Source of the DNA: Akkermansiaceae bacterium
Lineage (GTDB): Bacteria; Verrucomicrobiota; Verrucomicrobiia; Verrucomicrobiales; Akkermansiaceae
DNA: 34,675 nt
Direction: 5' to 3'
Assembly (NCBI GenBank): GCA_026461385.1
Contig: JAPJNB010000128.1
Span: 1 to 34,675, forward strand
Position numbers and translations under genes: made by a program
The notes under the pieces: generated by a model
Seen by the model: the letters and a program-made list of their open reading frames with translations, nothing else
What the model was told of the DNA's origin: nothing
Database searches by the model: none
Part shown: piece by piece, positions 16,505-24,562 of the stretch
Position numbering within the stretch: position 1 is the stretch's first letter
Layout of the letters: every line of letters begins with the position of its first letter

Positions 16505-17320
16505 CTATTCGCAGGCGTAGCCGTCACCGTCGCGGTCAAGCTTCGTGCGGTATGAAGGGTCGCCCCGTGGAATGTCGTAGCGGCCATCTGCATGCGCCTG
16601 ACTGCAGTTGCTGTAATAAGGGGCCGAGGGCAGTGGCGCGAGAGCGGGCGGCGGAACATAGGTTGGCGGGGGCTCGGAGATTGATGGAGGCGGCAGATAG
16701 GTTGGCGCGGGCTCGGGGATCGGGAGAATCGAGGAACTGGGCGGTGGCTGCACGATTGTCGTCGGAGAGACAGTCGCCGTTATTGACTTTTGGGTTGGTG
16801 CGGGGGAATTGATGGTTGTGCGTGGTGAGGTTGGCGGTGTCGGAGTCTTGCTGGGCGCCGGACCATCCACTTGCGCGAGTAAGAGGGCTATACCTATTCC
16901 GCCCGCAATTACTACCGGCGGCGAGGCCCGACGTGCGCGCGATAGCGGTCGAGGGAACTCAACACGCGAGGCGGCCGTAAATTTTGGAACCGCGGTCGCG
17001 TCACCGGACCGAATGTAATTCATTAGGTCGACGGCCTCGGTCCCATAGATACCGCGTGCGTCGCCCTGAGTAATCCATTCAACTTGCTGATCGGCGTTGG
17101 CAGCTACCTCGGCGCAATAGGCGGCGTATTCATCCTTTATTCGCTTGTTGTCGCGGGTGATGGCTCGGGCTGCATACAGCGACGCGGCAACGGCCAGTAC
17201 GCCGAGTATCAGCCAGATGAATTTTACGACTAACCAGATCAGGAACACGATCGCGCCCAACATCAGAAGCGCAGCGAAGCCTTCGTTGGACGAGGCCTTC
17301 CCCCGGCGCTGTGCGTTCAT
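16505..17320 (-). CDS. membrane protein with C-terminal Excalibur domain
   Basis: Encodes 271 residues from ATG 17320, which follows a GAGGGGA ribosome site. Residues about 15-50 are strongly hydrophobic and likely form one or two membrane segments. A second hydrophobic stretch lies near residues 133-150. It is followed by a long Pro/Ser/Thr-rich linker, and the last 37 residues are an Excalibur calcium-binding domain: a Cys pair, Asp-Arg-Asp-Gly-Asp-Gly and a terminal Tyr-Ala-Cys-Glu. The predicted layout is a membrane-anchored protein carrying the Excalibur domain outside the cell on a flexible stalk. The calcium-binding loop is typical of the family; a function beyond that is unknown. Confidence 0.82.
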   Translation of the reverse strand: MNAQRRGKASSNEGFAALLMLGAIVFLIWLVVKFIWLILGVLAVAASLYAARAITRDNKRIKDEYAAYCAEVAANADQQVEWITQGDARGIYGTEAVDLMNYIRSGDATAVPKFTAASRVEFPRPLSRARRASPPVVIAGGIGIALLLAQVDGPAPSKTPTPPTSPRTTINSPAPTQKSITATVSPTTIVQPPPSSSILPIPEPAPTYLPPPSISEPPPTYVPPPALAPLPSAPYYSNCSQAHADGRYDIPRGDPSYRTKLDRDGDGYACE

Positions 17321-17630
17321 TTTCGAGTTCCCCTCCCCCGCCTGGAATCTCCTCCATGGTCTCAACGGCTGCTTGCAAAACTAGGGTAATCAGGCTGACT
17401 CTTGAGTCGAAATCGGAGCCGGGACCATTGGACCGGACTATAATTTTGCTGAACAGCACATGGTCGCATGCTGGCCCGCGGTTGCTCGCCCTATCGTAAG
17501 ACTCTTATTGCTTTCGATCTGCTCGTCGTCAATCATCGACATTTTCCTCTCCAGAACTGGTGGGACTGCTGGGGCCCGGGCGTCGTCATGGAGACCTGCT
17601 CGCGTGCGGTGAGGATGCGGCGCGGCGACG
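17321..17630. other. intergenic stretch, no gene seen
   Basis: The 310 bases upstream of the Excalibur membrane gene hold only short frames without ribosome sites. The promoter of that leftward gene must lie here, but no clear -35/-10 pair stands out. Confidence 0.4.
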
Positions 17631-17885
17631 TCAGACCCTCGGCTCGCGGCCCTTGGCCAGGTGCCGGAACTGGTTCCAGTGGGAGGAACGGGGGCTGCCG
17701 TACATGCGGCGGTAGCCCGCGATCTGCTCGCGGTCCCTGGCGCCCCTGCGCCGGTACTCGGCGATGGACTCGTCGTCCAGCCTGGCCGGGTAGAAGCCCA
17801 GTTCCTCGTTGAGTCGGGCGCGGAGGTCAGCGTCCTTCTCGCAGCGCTTGTCGGTGCCCGACAAGTTCCATCGGATCTCAGACAT
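17631..17885 (-). CDS. hypothetical small charged protein
   Basis: Encodes 84 residues from ATG 17885 with GGAGGGG at about six bases upstream; a TTG one codon earlier is possible. The product is very rich in Arg, Asp and Glu and has no signal peptide or hydrophobic segment. It is probably mostly helical and cytoplasmic. GC content and codon use look stronger here than in the bases around it. No neighbour within 300 bases shares its direction closely, so it is likely a single-gene unit. I do not recognise a family. Confidence 0.6.
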   Translation of the reverse strand: MSEIRWNLSGTDKRCEKDADLRARLNEELGFYPARLDDESIAEYRRRGARDREQIAGYRRMYGSPRSSHWNQFRHLAKGREPRV

Positions 17886-18463
17886 CAATGCCCCTCCATA
17901 AGGCCACTACGCCTCGTCGAGGAGGCGCTCTTGCCGGCACCGGTGTGGTGCGGGCCGCTTCGTCATCCGAACCACCCACGAGCGTGGGGTTGGTGCACCG
18001 TCTAGTCGGAGCTTGGCGACGGTGTCTCGTGAAGCTGTTTCAATTATATCCGAGATACCCGACAAGTTTCGAGATTGATTCAGCCGGGCGCTAGATCGCT
18101 GATCGCCTGGATCGAGGTGAAGCAATTGTTTTATGCACCGAACAAGCGTCTATCGGTGTAGACAACGCCGGAGCTCAGGGCGGGGCGGGGTCCGAAGAAG
18201 GCGCGATTTCCCGGAAAGGCTTGCAATTAAGCAGTTTTGATGCTAAAATCAAAGCTCTCGCCGTTACGCGGTCGGCCAGCCTGAGGGTGGCACCTTGCAG
18301 CGGGATTCTAAATCAACCAGCTCGGGACCTATCGTCGTGGACTCTTGTCGTCGACGGTCGGCGACCCGACTGTTGCTGACCCCGCTATCGGAAGAAGGTA
18401 CTCAGCATTCCTCATGAAGATCGGCTGCCCGACCCCCGACCTCCACTGAAGCATCCTCCGCTG
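17886..18463. other. AT-richer intergenic region with a promoter
   Basis: This 578-base gap is AT-richer than its surroundings and has no convincing gene. It contains a near-consensus sigma-70-type promoter (18221..18249) pointing right. About 200 bases separate its expected start from the ATG at 18464, leaving room for a leader or a small RNA. Confidence 0.45.
18221..18249 (+). promoter_or_regulatory. sigma-A-type promoter
   Basis: TTGCAA at 18221..18226, a 17-base spacer, and TAAAAT at 18244..18249 make the best vegetative promoter seen in the window. It would start transcription near 18256 and serve the gene at 18464 and perhaps the 18894 gene. Confidence 0.6.
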
Positions 18464-18754
18464 ATGGATTTGAGCTTTGCGGCTTTGGGTTGGCTCTATC
18501 GCTTGGCTGAGGCTGTAGGTAGTACCCGATTCGACGAGACCGCACATCGCGCACACTTTTACTTAGAAAAGGCTTCCGCCTTTGCGCACACTCCCTCGGA
18601 GTTGGCGGTGCTCGCCGGCATGCACGTCAGCCTTGACGCCCTTGTCCAGGCCGATATCGAGGCCCGAGAGCTGCTCGGTGAGTCGGTATCCGGGATTTCG
18701 GCGGCGTGCGCTGCCGAGGTTGATCAGCTTCTGCAAGCAATTGAGGGCTCCTGA
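18464..18754 (+). CDS. hypothetical small helical protein
   Basis: Encodes 96 residues from ATG 18464; no strong ribosome site is visible. Almost the whole chain is predicted helical, rich in Ala, Leu and Glu, with no signal peptide or membrane span. It lies 139 bases upstream of the 18894 nuclease-like gene and in the same direction, and downstream of the promoter at 18221. It could be a small accessory or regulatory partner of that gene, which is inference from position. The family is unknown to me. Confidence 0.55.
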   Translation: MDLSFAALGWLYRLAEAVGSTRFDETAHRAHFYLEKASAFAHTPSELAVLAGMHVSLDALVQADIEARELLGESVSGISAACAAEVDQLLQAIEGS

Positions 18755-18893
18755 TCGGAGTCCGTAACCAATCCCAGGTGCACGCGTACCGCTTATCAAG
18801 TTCATCGGAGGGCCGTAAGACGAGCCCTTCACTCATCGCAGCCCACACATTCAGCCCACGCTTCGTATCGTCAAAATCAGGTAGGAGTTGACT

Positions 18894-20981
18894 TTGGAAA
18901 GCCGTATCCAGCTGTCAAATGGCCCGTCAGAAGAAGAAATGCAGCGCGCAATCAGACGCGTTGGCAAACAAGACCCCAGATTTCAGGGACTAATACCACC
19001 CGAGTATTCGCTGCAGTCAGCGATCGATGCCGGCATCCTCATTCCTGATGAAGTCAGGGTGACGATCAATCGGATCCTTCGGCTTGGCACCATCGAGAAG
19101 CAAGTTAGTGATCTGATCGCAGCAGCCGACGGCCAGGCCTTCAAAAATCCCTCACCTGATCGCAGAAAAGCACTAGAAGCACGGTTTGGTGTCCACGACC
19201 GCCCCACGACCCTCGATGGGGCACGAGAGCTTGTCGGCAGGACTCGCGAGAGAATGCGACAGTTCGAAACCAAGGTTAAGCCTCTGCTGCGTGGTGCATG
19301 GATTCCGGCGCTTGAAGAGGCGGCTCTTGTGCTCGTCGAAGCATCTCCAGTCGCACCACCTATTGGTTTTCTTCTTTCCACGAGGGGACTCAGTGCGGAG
19401 AATATGTCGGCAGAGCAGTTCCTTGCCCTCGTCGATCTCGTCGAGCTAGACATTGAGGAGATAGCCGGCACAACTCTGGTCTACGAAGACCAATGGCTTG
19501 TCGACGAACGTGAGTTAACGGTCACCGACGCCGTGAACGTGGCCAGGAAACACACATCAAAATTTGGCATGACCACAGTCGCTGAGATCCAACGAGCGCT
19601 CGCTGACGAGCAGCAGGTTCCGGATACCGATGACCTCATGCGTGTACTGGAAGGCAACCCCGATGTCCGATGGGCCGGCGACTGGTTGTGGGTGGAGAAG
19701 GCGCGAGACAGCGCGCATTCGAATTCGCTGATCAACAAAATGCGAAACATGCTCTCAGTGAATTCGCCGCTTACAGCTGCATCACTTCATGACGGCGTAG
19801 CGCGCGCCTTCAAGCCGCTTAAGCGCTCAATTGTGCCAACTGAAGAAGCGATCTTGGCGTTCGCGGCCGCTAGCCCCTATTTCACAGTCGAGGGCAATCT
19901 CATCTCGCCAATTGATCCCCTCGACTACCGAGCGACCATTGGCCAGGTCGCTGCGTCACTCGTCGAAGTATTTAAGGCAAGCCCCTACGGGGCGATGGAC
20001 AGGCAATCGCTTTCTGAAGCTTGCGAAATAGCAGGAATCAAACACGGAACCCTCAACAGATGGACGACGTACTCGGAGATTATCGAAAGCTTCGGATGGA
20101 ACGTTTGGGGTCTTCGCGGCAGCAATGTGCCGGAATCGATCGTTCACGAGATCCAACAGTCCGCTCAGTCCCTGGCCTCATCAGAGCCGCGACGTCGCGA
20201 CTGGCATCGCGTTTCAGACCATCTGATAGTGCTAACAATGGATGCCGACCGATCCAGCCGAACCACGGCTACTTGGCTGTTCGACTCCGGACTGCGCTCT
20301 GAGATCGGAGGTAGGCGTTTCGAGATCATCGCTGAGGGGAAACGCGTAGGCACTGCGTCAACAGGTGAGCAACACAACTGGACGTGGGGCTGGTCGCCGG
20401 CAATTCGCGAACTCAGCATTCAGCCGGGTGATGTCGTCCGAGCTGTGCTTGACCTCAAGGAGAACACAGCGACAGTAACCAAAGGCGGTACCGAGTTATG
20501 GGATCGGACAGAAACAGCCGCCACTGCACTGGTGGAGCTCGTGTCAGTGGAGGCTGTTCCCGAAGCTGCTATCAATACCGAACGCGCTGAATTCAAAAGG
20601 GCCGCGAGCGGGGTCGCGGAGCAGAGGGAAGCCGCGCTCACAATGCGGTTTCGCACTTTCCTCGAGAACTCCCACGGTCGGGAAGTGAAGCGATACAAGA
20701 TTGCAACATCCGCAGGTGCATTGTTCACGGATACCGCCGATATCACTGCCGGCGTTCTCTACGAAGCCAAAGCGCACGCAGATCGCATGAGTGTCCGCCT
20801 CGCGCTTGGCCAGATTCTCGACTACAGCCGATACGTGCAGGGGGTTCTCTTGGCGGTCCTTCTACCCGAAGCTCCACCTGCCGATCTCGTGGAACTGCTC
20901 GAAGCCCACAACATTGGATGTGTCGTCGAGGGGCATCCGGGCGAGTTCACCGACATCACGAAACTCCAAAGGTGTCCATAG
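18894..20981 (+). CDS. sigma-r4-like HTH protein with C-terminal PD-(D/E)XK-like domain
   Basis: Encodes 695 residues from TTG 18894, six bases after AGGAG; a TTG at 18888 sits too close to it. Residues about 95-135 match sigma-70 region 4, with Thr-Arg-Glu-Arg-Met-Arg-Gln-Phe-Glu at 117-125 instead of the usual Thr-Arg-Glu-Arg-Val-Arg-Gln-Ile-Glu. The middle (about 200-420) holds repeated winged-helix-like segments of HARE-HTH character, including a Leu-Arg-Gly turn. The last 150 residues look like a nuclease: D616, then E624-A-K626 in Tyr-Glu-Ala-Lys, and a conserved-looking Arg-x-Ala-x-Gly-Gln-Ile-Leu-Asp-Tyr helix. No other sigma regions are present, so this is not a sigma factor; a DNA-targeted defence nuclease is the best guess. 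Confidence 0.7.
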   Translation: MESRIQLSNGPSEEEMQRAIRRVGKQDPRFQGLIPPEYSLQSAIDAGILIPDEVRVTINRILRLGTIEKQVSDLIAAADGQAFKNPSPDRRKALEARFGVHDRPTTLDGARELVGRTRERMRQFETKVKPLLRGAWIPALEEAALVLVEASPVAPPIGFLLSTRGLSAENMSAEQFLALVDLVELDIEEIAGTTLVYEDQWLVDERELTVTDAVNVARKHTSKFGMTTVAEIQRALADEQQVPDTDDLMRVLEGNPDVRWAGDWLWVEKARDSAHSNSLINKMRNMLSVNSPLTAASLHDGVARAFKPLKRSIVPTEEAILAFAAASPYFTVEGNLISPIDPLDYRATIGQVAASLVEVFKASPYGAMDRQSLSEACEIAGIKHGTLNRWTTYSEIIESFGWNVWGLRGSNVPESIVHEIQQSAQSLASSEPRRRDWHRVSDHLIVLTMDADRSSRTTATWLFDSGLRSEIGGRRFEIIAEGKRVGTASTGEQHNWTWGWSPAIRELSIQPGDVVRAVLDLKENTATVTKGGTELWDRTETAATALVELVSVEAVPEAAINTERAEFKRAASGVAEQREAALTMRFRTFLENSHGREVKRYKIATSAGALFTDTADITAGVLYEAKAHADRMSVRLALGQILDYSRYVQGVLLAVLLPEAPPADLVELLEAHNIGCVVEGHPGEFTDITKLQRCP

Positions 20982-21277
20982 CCGGTATAGCCCTTCGGCT
21001 GGTGTACTTATGGTGTCGCCCCTGGCACCGCTTGCCGCGCCGAAAAGCGGCCTCAGCGCATGTACTGAGTTAGGCTTCTGACTTGCCGCAGCTTTGCCCC
21101 GGGGGGCACCCCTCGCAGCCCACTCTGCATGGACACTTCAGCGAAATCCCGCTCTCCCCTCAGCTCGGCGCCGCACAAGCGATCCGCGAATCTGCAGCAG
21201 TTGACCAAGCCGGCGACAAATACAAACCCAGTATCAGATGCGGTGCCGAGACCGGCAAAATATGGTCGACTCTGCTC
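20982..21277. other. intergenic stretch before HhH-GPD-like gene
   Basis: The frame of the next gene is open back to 21083 (TTG), but the extra N-terminal residues look unlike coding sequence. A GGGGGGCACCCC palindrome-like run lies at 21101..21112. No separate gene is visible. Confidence 0.35.
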
Positions 21278-21895
21278 ATGGCGGGAAAGCGATACCAAGT
21301 TGAGCCGGGCGAAGAGTTCCGTGAGCAAATTTGGGAGCGCGGCCACCTAACCGCGCTCCAAATGTTCCGGATAGCCGCATGGAAATCCGCGAGAGGATTG
21401 GCATCTCTCACCCTTAACAGCGAAAAGGCGATCCGAGGCAGCACAGCCGCGGCGATAACGACTATTAGACCCTGGCGGAAGTCCGACGTCATCTGCGGCG
21501 AAGTGGATTGGAGCGATTGGCTCGAGACCGTCGCCACCGCAATTGGATCGAAGCGGGACCGCAGAGGCCTACTCGCCCTAGAGGGTTTCGGCTACCCGAT
21601 GGCCTCTGCGTTTCTCTCATTCCTCGCGCCCGGCGCGTTTCCCGTCATAGACCGATGGACGGTGCAGGCCGTCTACGGCGCATCAGTGGCCAGCAAGCCG
21701 GGCATCTGGCAGCGATCCTCTGCGTACGCGCATTTCGCGGAGCAACTCGCCAGCCGCAGAACCGAATTTCCCGAGGCCCCGAACATCCACAGGCTCGATC
21801 AGGCAGTGATGAACAAGGCCATAGGGTGCAAGCATGGGAACCGCCCGTGCGATTGTTTCCGTTCGTGGCCGGTAGCACTACCTACGCCGAGCTAA
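21278..21895 (+). CDS. HhH-GPD-like protein, possible DNA glycosylase relative
   Basis: Encodes 205 residues from ATG 21278; the ribosome site is weak and the frame continues upstream to 21083. The core segment Leu-Glu-Gly-Phe-Gly-Tyr followed by Ala-Ser-Ala-Phe and Phe-Pro-Val-Ile-Asp-Arg (D125) resembles the helix-hairpin-helix plus catalytic Asp of the HhH-GPD base-excision superfamily. A Trp-Lys-x-x-Arg helix lies upstream. In that superfamily the Asp activates base removal. Cys and His residues near the C-terminus (Cys-Lys-His-Gly-x5-Cys-x-Cys) could bind a metal. It follows the 18894 gene by about 300 bases. A base-removing defence enzyme is possible but unproven. Confidence 0.55.
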   Translation: MAGKRYQVEPGEEFREQIWERGHLTALQMFRIAAWKSARGLASLTLNSEKAIRGSTAAAITTIRPWRKSDVICGEVDWSDWLETVATAIGSKRDRRGLLALEGFGYPMASAFLSFLAPGAFPVIDRWTVQAVYGASVASKPGIWQRSSAYAHFAEQLASRRTEFPEAPNIHRLDQAVMNKAIGCKHGNRPCDCFRSWPVALPTPS

Positions 21896-21999
21896 GGGTC
21901 AACAGCGGCCTGGATCACCGGAAGGGTACGCACCGTCTGTTCGGCCGCCTAAAGAACCGGGGCGTATTTCGCAGGCCGTTTTCCCTTAAGGTGTACTGA

Positions 22000-22113
22000 T
22001 TAGCGCGACACCCTGAGGGCAGACAAGTCGACATCGGCAAGAGCCATGGGTGGCGGTACTCCGATTACTGCCGCTGCTGCGGTTACTGCGGCGGCTGCTG
22101 TGGTTAGTCGCAT
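22000..22113 (-). pseudogene. truncated secreted protein, signal peptide only
   Basis: The ATG at 22113 opens 37 codons. The first 28 residues are a signal peptide starting Met-Arg-Leu-Thr-Thr-Ala-Ala-Ala, nearly the same as that of the DUF732-like gene at 25687..25331, and they end Leu-Ala-Asp. The mature domain is missing apart from nine residues. It lies five bases after the stop of the DUF732-like gene at 22119. It is best read as a broken DUF732-type paralogue, although a short secreted peptide cannot be excluded. Confidence 0.5.
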
Positions 22114-22118
22114 TCCAG

Positions 22119-22481
22119 CTATCCCGTCCAGCCTGGGGGTGGAGGTGGCGGGGGTGGTGGATTTGTAATGTGGATTTGTTCTTGGATGATTGCCCCTATG
22201 TCTGGGCACATCGTCTGGGTTGCCGCCTTGACGATGATGCTGTTCTCTCTGTACGACCATCCCGACGCGGTCAGTGCGTCGAACACGTCACCAACGTAAG
22301 TATTGTTTCGGATTGCGTGGCAGATGGACTTGCCTACGTTGATTGCGTCACTGACGCTGCTATAGGTGATCCCAGATTGGTCGAGTACCGACACAAAATC
22401 ATATTGATCAGCGTTGGCCGGTGCCGCCAACAGCATGGCTGTTGTCAGGGTGGTTGTGACCGCTGCCGATTTGAGTTTCAT
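22119..22481 (-). CDS. secreted DUF732-like protein with polyproline tail
   Basis: Encodes 120 residues from ATG 22481, which has a GGAGGTG ribosome site. Residues 1-23 are a signal peptide ending Pro-Ala-Asn-Ala-Asp. The mature part follows the DUF732 pattern: an N-terminal Phe-x-x-x-Leu helix, a Gly-x-x-Ile-Cys position, a later Ala-x-x-x-Met-Cys-Pro, so two Cys likely form a disulphide. The chain ends in nine consecutive Pro residues and Gly-Trp-Thr-Gly, an unusual tail for this family that could bind cell-wall or SH3-like partners. DUF732 proteins are secreted mycobacterial proteins of unknown function. It is the fifth gene of a leftward secreted-protein operon (23852 to 22000). Confidence 0.75.
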   Translation of the reverse strand: MKLKSAAVTTTLTTAMLLAAPANADQYDFVSVLDQSGITYSSVSDAINVGKSICHAIRNNTYVGDVFDALTASGWSYRENSIIVKAATQTMCPDIGAIIQEQIHITNPPPPPPPPPGWTG

Positions 22482-22504
22482 GGGTGTCACCTCCTGCCCT
22501 TCGG

Positions 22505-22819
22505 TTATTGACCGGCACATCGCCACTGCACGTTCGCGTTCTCGTTCGACCAATACGAAGTGATGTACGGAGCGCCTTTGTCGATAACCAAGTGGTACAG
22601 CGTGTTGATCCCACCAGGCCAGTCGCGGCCAAACTTTGCTAGATTCTTCGGATCGTTAGCCCATATCGCCGGGTAAAGTCCAGATTCATGCATTGTTTTC
22701 TGAAGCTGAGTCGCATTGTCGGCACAGAACGCTGATAACGCGGTTTCGGCGTGAGCCGGTGCCGCCAACAGAATTGCCGCTATCACGGATACATAGGTGG
22801 CTGCCATGGCTAGTCTCAT
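22505..22819 (-). CDS. small secreted protein
   Basis: Encodes 104 residues from ATG 22819 with GAGGGAA upstream. The first 26 residues are a signal peptide ending Ala-His-Ala-Glu. The mature part has two Cys, one near its start and one five residues from the end, that may pair, and it is rich in Trp, Asn and Tyr. It does not show the central Gly-x-x-x-Cys spacing of DUF732. It lies between two DUF732-like genes with 23 bases on each side, so it belongs to the same operon and is probably exported with them. No family recognised. Confidence 0.68.
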   Translation of the reverse strand: MRLAMAATYVSVIAAILLAAPAHAETALSAFCADNATQLQKTMHESGLYPAIWANDPKNLAKFGRDWPGGINTLYHLVIDKGAPYITSYWSNENANVQWRCAGQ

Positions 22820-22841
22820 TAGGTTCCCTCTGACTCGAAAA

Positions 22842-23231
22842 TCAGTAGCTTCCAATTCGGCCGTAGGTAGTTTCCCACTGTCGGCACGGCTCTGAGGTCG
22901 GGAAGCCCATTCGTGCAAGGTAGTTTGCACACCAGCAGTAGGCGACTGCCGCCGCCGCGCTAATTGAACGCGCTACAACCCGCGAGTACCCGCCCGTCCT
23001 CATAAGTTTTTCACCGGCGTCCTGGGGGTTTTCACCGCCCATGACGTCAAGGCAATACAGCTGACCCTGGTAACGCTCAAGTTCGAAGTTGTACAGCAAC
23101 CCATCGTTGTTGAGCAGGTGCATGAAGGTCTGATCGTCTTGGGTTAACGTGCCGGGGTCTGCTCGTGTGTGCGCAGGGGTGAGGATCGAACCGGCTAAGG
23201 TAATCACAACAGCCGCTTTGGTTAGTCGCAT
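22842..23231 (-). CDS. secreted DUF732-like protein
   Basis: Encodes 129 residues from ATG 23231, with GAGGGA upstream. The signal peptide (1-24) begins Met-Arg-Leu-Thr-Lys-Ala-Ala and ends near Thr-Arg-Ala-Asp. The mature domain has Phe-Met-His-Leu-Leu, a Cys at the usual central place and an Ala-Val-Ala-Tyr-Cys-Trp motif where relatives have Tyr-Cys-Pro. About 20 extra residues with another Cys follow this point, longer than the common form. Position in the leftward operon between two other secreted genes suggests co-expression. The molecular function of DUF732 proteins is not known. Confidence 0.7.
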   Translation of the reverse strand: MRLTKAAVVITLAGSILTPAHTRADPGTLTQDDQTFMHLLNNDGLLYNFELERYQGQLYCLDVMGGENPQDAGEKLMRTGGYSRVVARSISAAAAVAYCWCANYLARMGFPTSEPCRQWETTYGRIGSY

Positions 23232-23250
23232 TGGGTCCCTCGTCCAAAAG

Positions 23251-23661
23251 TCACCAGAGTTGGCACATGGCTTGAGGTGTGTACGGCCCGTATCCGTGTG
23301 TCGCCCAATACTGTTGCTTGTCAGGGACATCAGCGAGATTCTCTGTGTCGCTTTCAAAAAGCTGGCCACCCGGCGCGTAAGTAGAGCAAGTTACCGAGAG
23401 GTGAGAACCTAACGGTACGACGATGTAGTCGCTTTGGTCTGGAGGCAGAGTGACCCAGGTGCCTGCGCATGATTCATAAAATTGGATTCCGTACCGATAC
23501 ACAGTGCAGGGGCTGTCACTGTTCGCAACCGTCCACGTCCCACCGCCAACAGTGTCGTGATCGGCAAACGCCTGCGGGGACAGCGCAATCGCAGACGTTA
23601 GTGCGGCTACCACCGCTGTGCAGTAAGCGGCGAGTCTGTACGTCAGGGTTGCCTTCAGCAT
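23251..23661 (-). CDS. secreted protein, translationally coupled to Excalibur gene
   Basis: Encodes 136 residues from ATG 23661, inside the last codons of the upstream Excalibur gene (ATGCTGA overlap). A long signal peptide of about 33 residues ends Ala-Phe-Ala-Asp. The mature part is Tyr/Gly/Ser-rich and beta-like, with four Cys (two near the middle and one near the C-terminal Cys-Gln-Leu-Trp) that may form disulphides. It resembles small mycobacterial exported proteins, but I cannot name a family. The overlap with an Excalibur gene is repeated at 26039..26045. Confidence 0.7.
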   Translation of the reverse strand: MLKATLTYRLAAYCTAVVAALTSAIALSPQAFADHDTVGGGTWTVANSDSPCTVYRYGIQFYESCAGTWVTLPPDQSDYIVVPLGSHLSVTCSTYAPGGQLFESDTENLADVPDKQQYWATHGYGPYTPQAMCQLW

Positions 23662-23852
23662 TCGCAGGCCAGTCCGTCTTGGTCACGATCCAACCAAGAG
23701 CCGTAGTAGGGACTGTCCTCCGGTATGTCGCAGTATCCGGCTGCCTTGGCTTGGGTGCAGTTCTTGAATGGTGCCGCCTGTGCTGGCGCAGCGAGACTAA
23801 CGCCGATCACCGTCAACGCCGCAGCGATCAGTATGCCGAGTGCGCGAAGCAT
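23655..23852 (-). CDS. secreted Excalibur-domain protein
   Basis: Encodes 65 residues from ATG 23852, preceded by a GGGGAT purine tract. Residues 1-26 are a signal peptide ending Ala-Gln-Ala. Nearly the whole mature protein is one Excalibur domain: Phe-Lys-Asn-Cys-Thr-Gln-Ala near its start, a Cys-Asp-Ile-Pro segment, then Leu-Asp-Arg-Asp-Gln-Asp-Gly-Leu-Ala-Cys-Glu-Cys. The Asp-x-Asp-x-Asp-Gly loop is the presumed calcium site and the Cys likely pair. It is the first gene of the leftward secreted operon, and the next gene starts within it. The biological role of stand-alone Excalibur proteins is not known. Confidence 0.8.
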   Translation of the reverse strand: MLRALGILIAAALTVIGVSLAAPAQAAPFKNCTQAKAAGYCDIPEDSPYYGSWLDRDQDGLACEC

Positions 23853-24069
23853 GTTATCCCCGTTCTACCTGCCTCCCCGGGCAGGGTCAGTTATTAGGTT
23901 ATTGCTCCCCGAGCAGGGTTTGTTACCGATTTCTCTAAATCCATTTTCGGCTTAGCCGTGAACTGTGGAATCGGGGCACGGTTGGCACCTATCGCCTACT
24001 GGTACACCACTGGCTTGTAGTGTTCGACCTTCCGCTTCAAGCAACGATTGGTCAAGAAGGCCAGGTTCA

Positions 24070-24409
24070 ATGCAGAGGGTATTGGCGGTTTCTTTGCTTC
24101 CGCTGCTGCTTGCGGGGTGTTCGCCGGCCAGGGATTCTTTGTCGGCGCAATCGACTGTCACCGTCACGGTAACGAGCAACCCGAGTTTCAAAGGGCTTCT
24201 TTGCTTCCGGAGAGCCTGGACCGGGCGAGAGTCCGGATCTTCTGATTTTTATTGAGGTTCGGAACGACAGCAGCTCCCCGCAGTCCTTCAACTACCGAAA
24301 TCAGCATCTTGTCGAAAAGGTTCCGTTCCAGACGGAGCTGGCTGACTACTCAATCGTTCTTCACGATTCGCCTGGATCGCGTGGCATCGTCATAAAGCTT
24401 GCAGATTGA
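24070..24409 (+). pseudogene. frameshifted lipoprotein gene
   Basis: ATG 24070 opens a lipoprotein signal: a Leu-rich segment ending Leu-Leu-Ala-Gly-Cys, a typical lipobox. A Ser/Thr/Val-rich stretch follows. The frame then loses sense near an AAAGGG run at about 24190 and stops at 24255. The +1 frame from there continues plausibly with Phe-Phe-Ala-Ser-Gly-Glu and Ile-Phe-Ile-Glu-Val-Arg-Asn-Asp, and ends Ile-Lys-Leu-Ala-Asp at 24409. One extra base in the run would account for it. The intact product would be about 112 residues, exported and lipid-anchored. A sequencing error is the alternative. Confidence 0.55.
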
Positions 24410-24562
24410 CCTATGCCCACTGACTGTGGCATTAGGCGGATACGAATAGTTTGAAAAACGGGGCGTTGGGTTAGTCAGTCGGTTTTACAGTGAGTAGAGA
24501 CTAATCTGACTGGGGAGGGCGTCCTGGAGACCATTCAATTCGGGTTCATTTTTGTTCTGGCC

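Noticed and set aside
18894..20981. reading the 695-aa protein as a sigma factor
   Set aside because: Regions 2 and 3 are absent; only a region-4-like HTH is present, and the C-terminus looks nuclease-like.
22065..22100. GCTGCTGCGG-type repeat
   Set aside because: It encodes the Ala-rich signal peptide of the truncated gene and is not a tandem repeat of interest.
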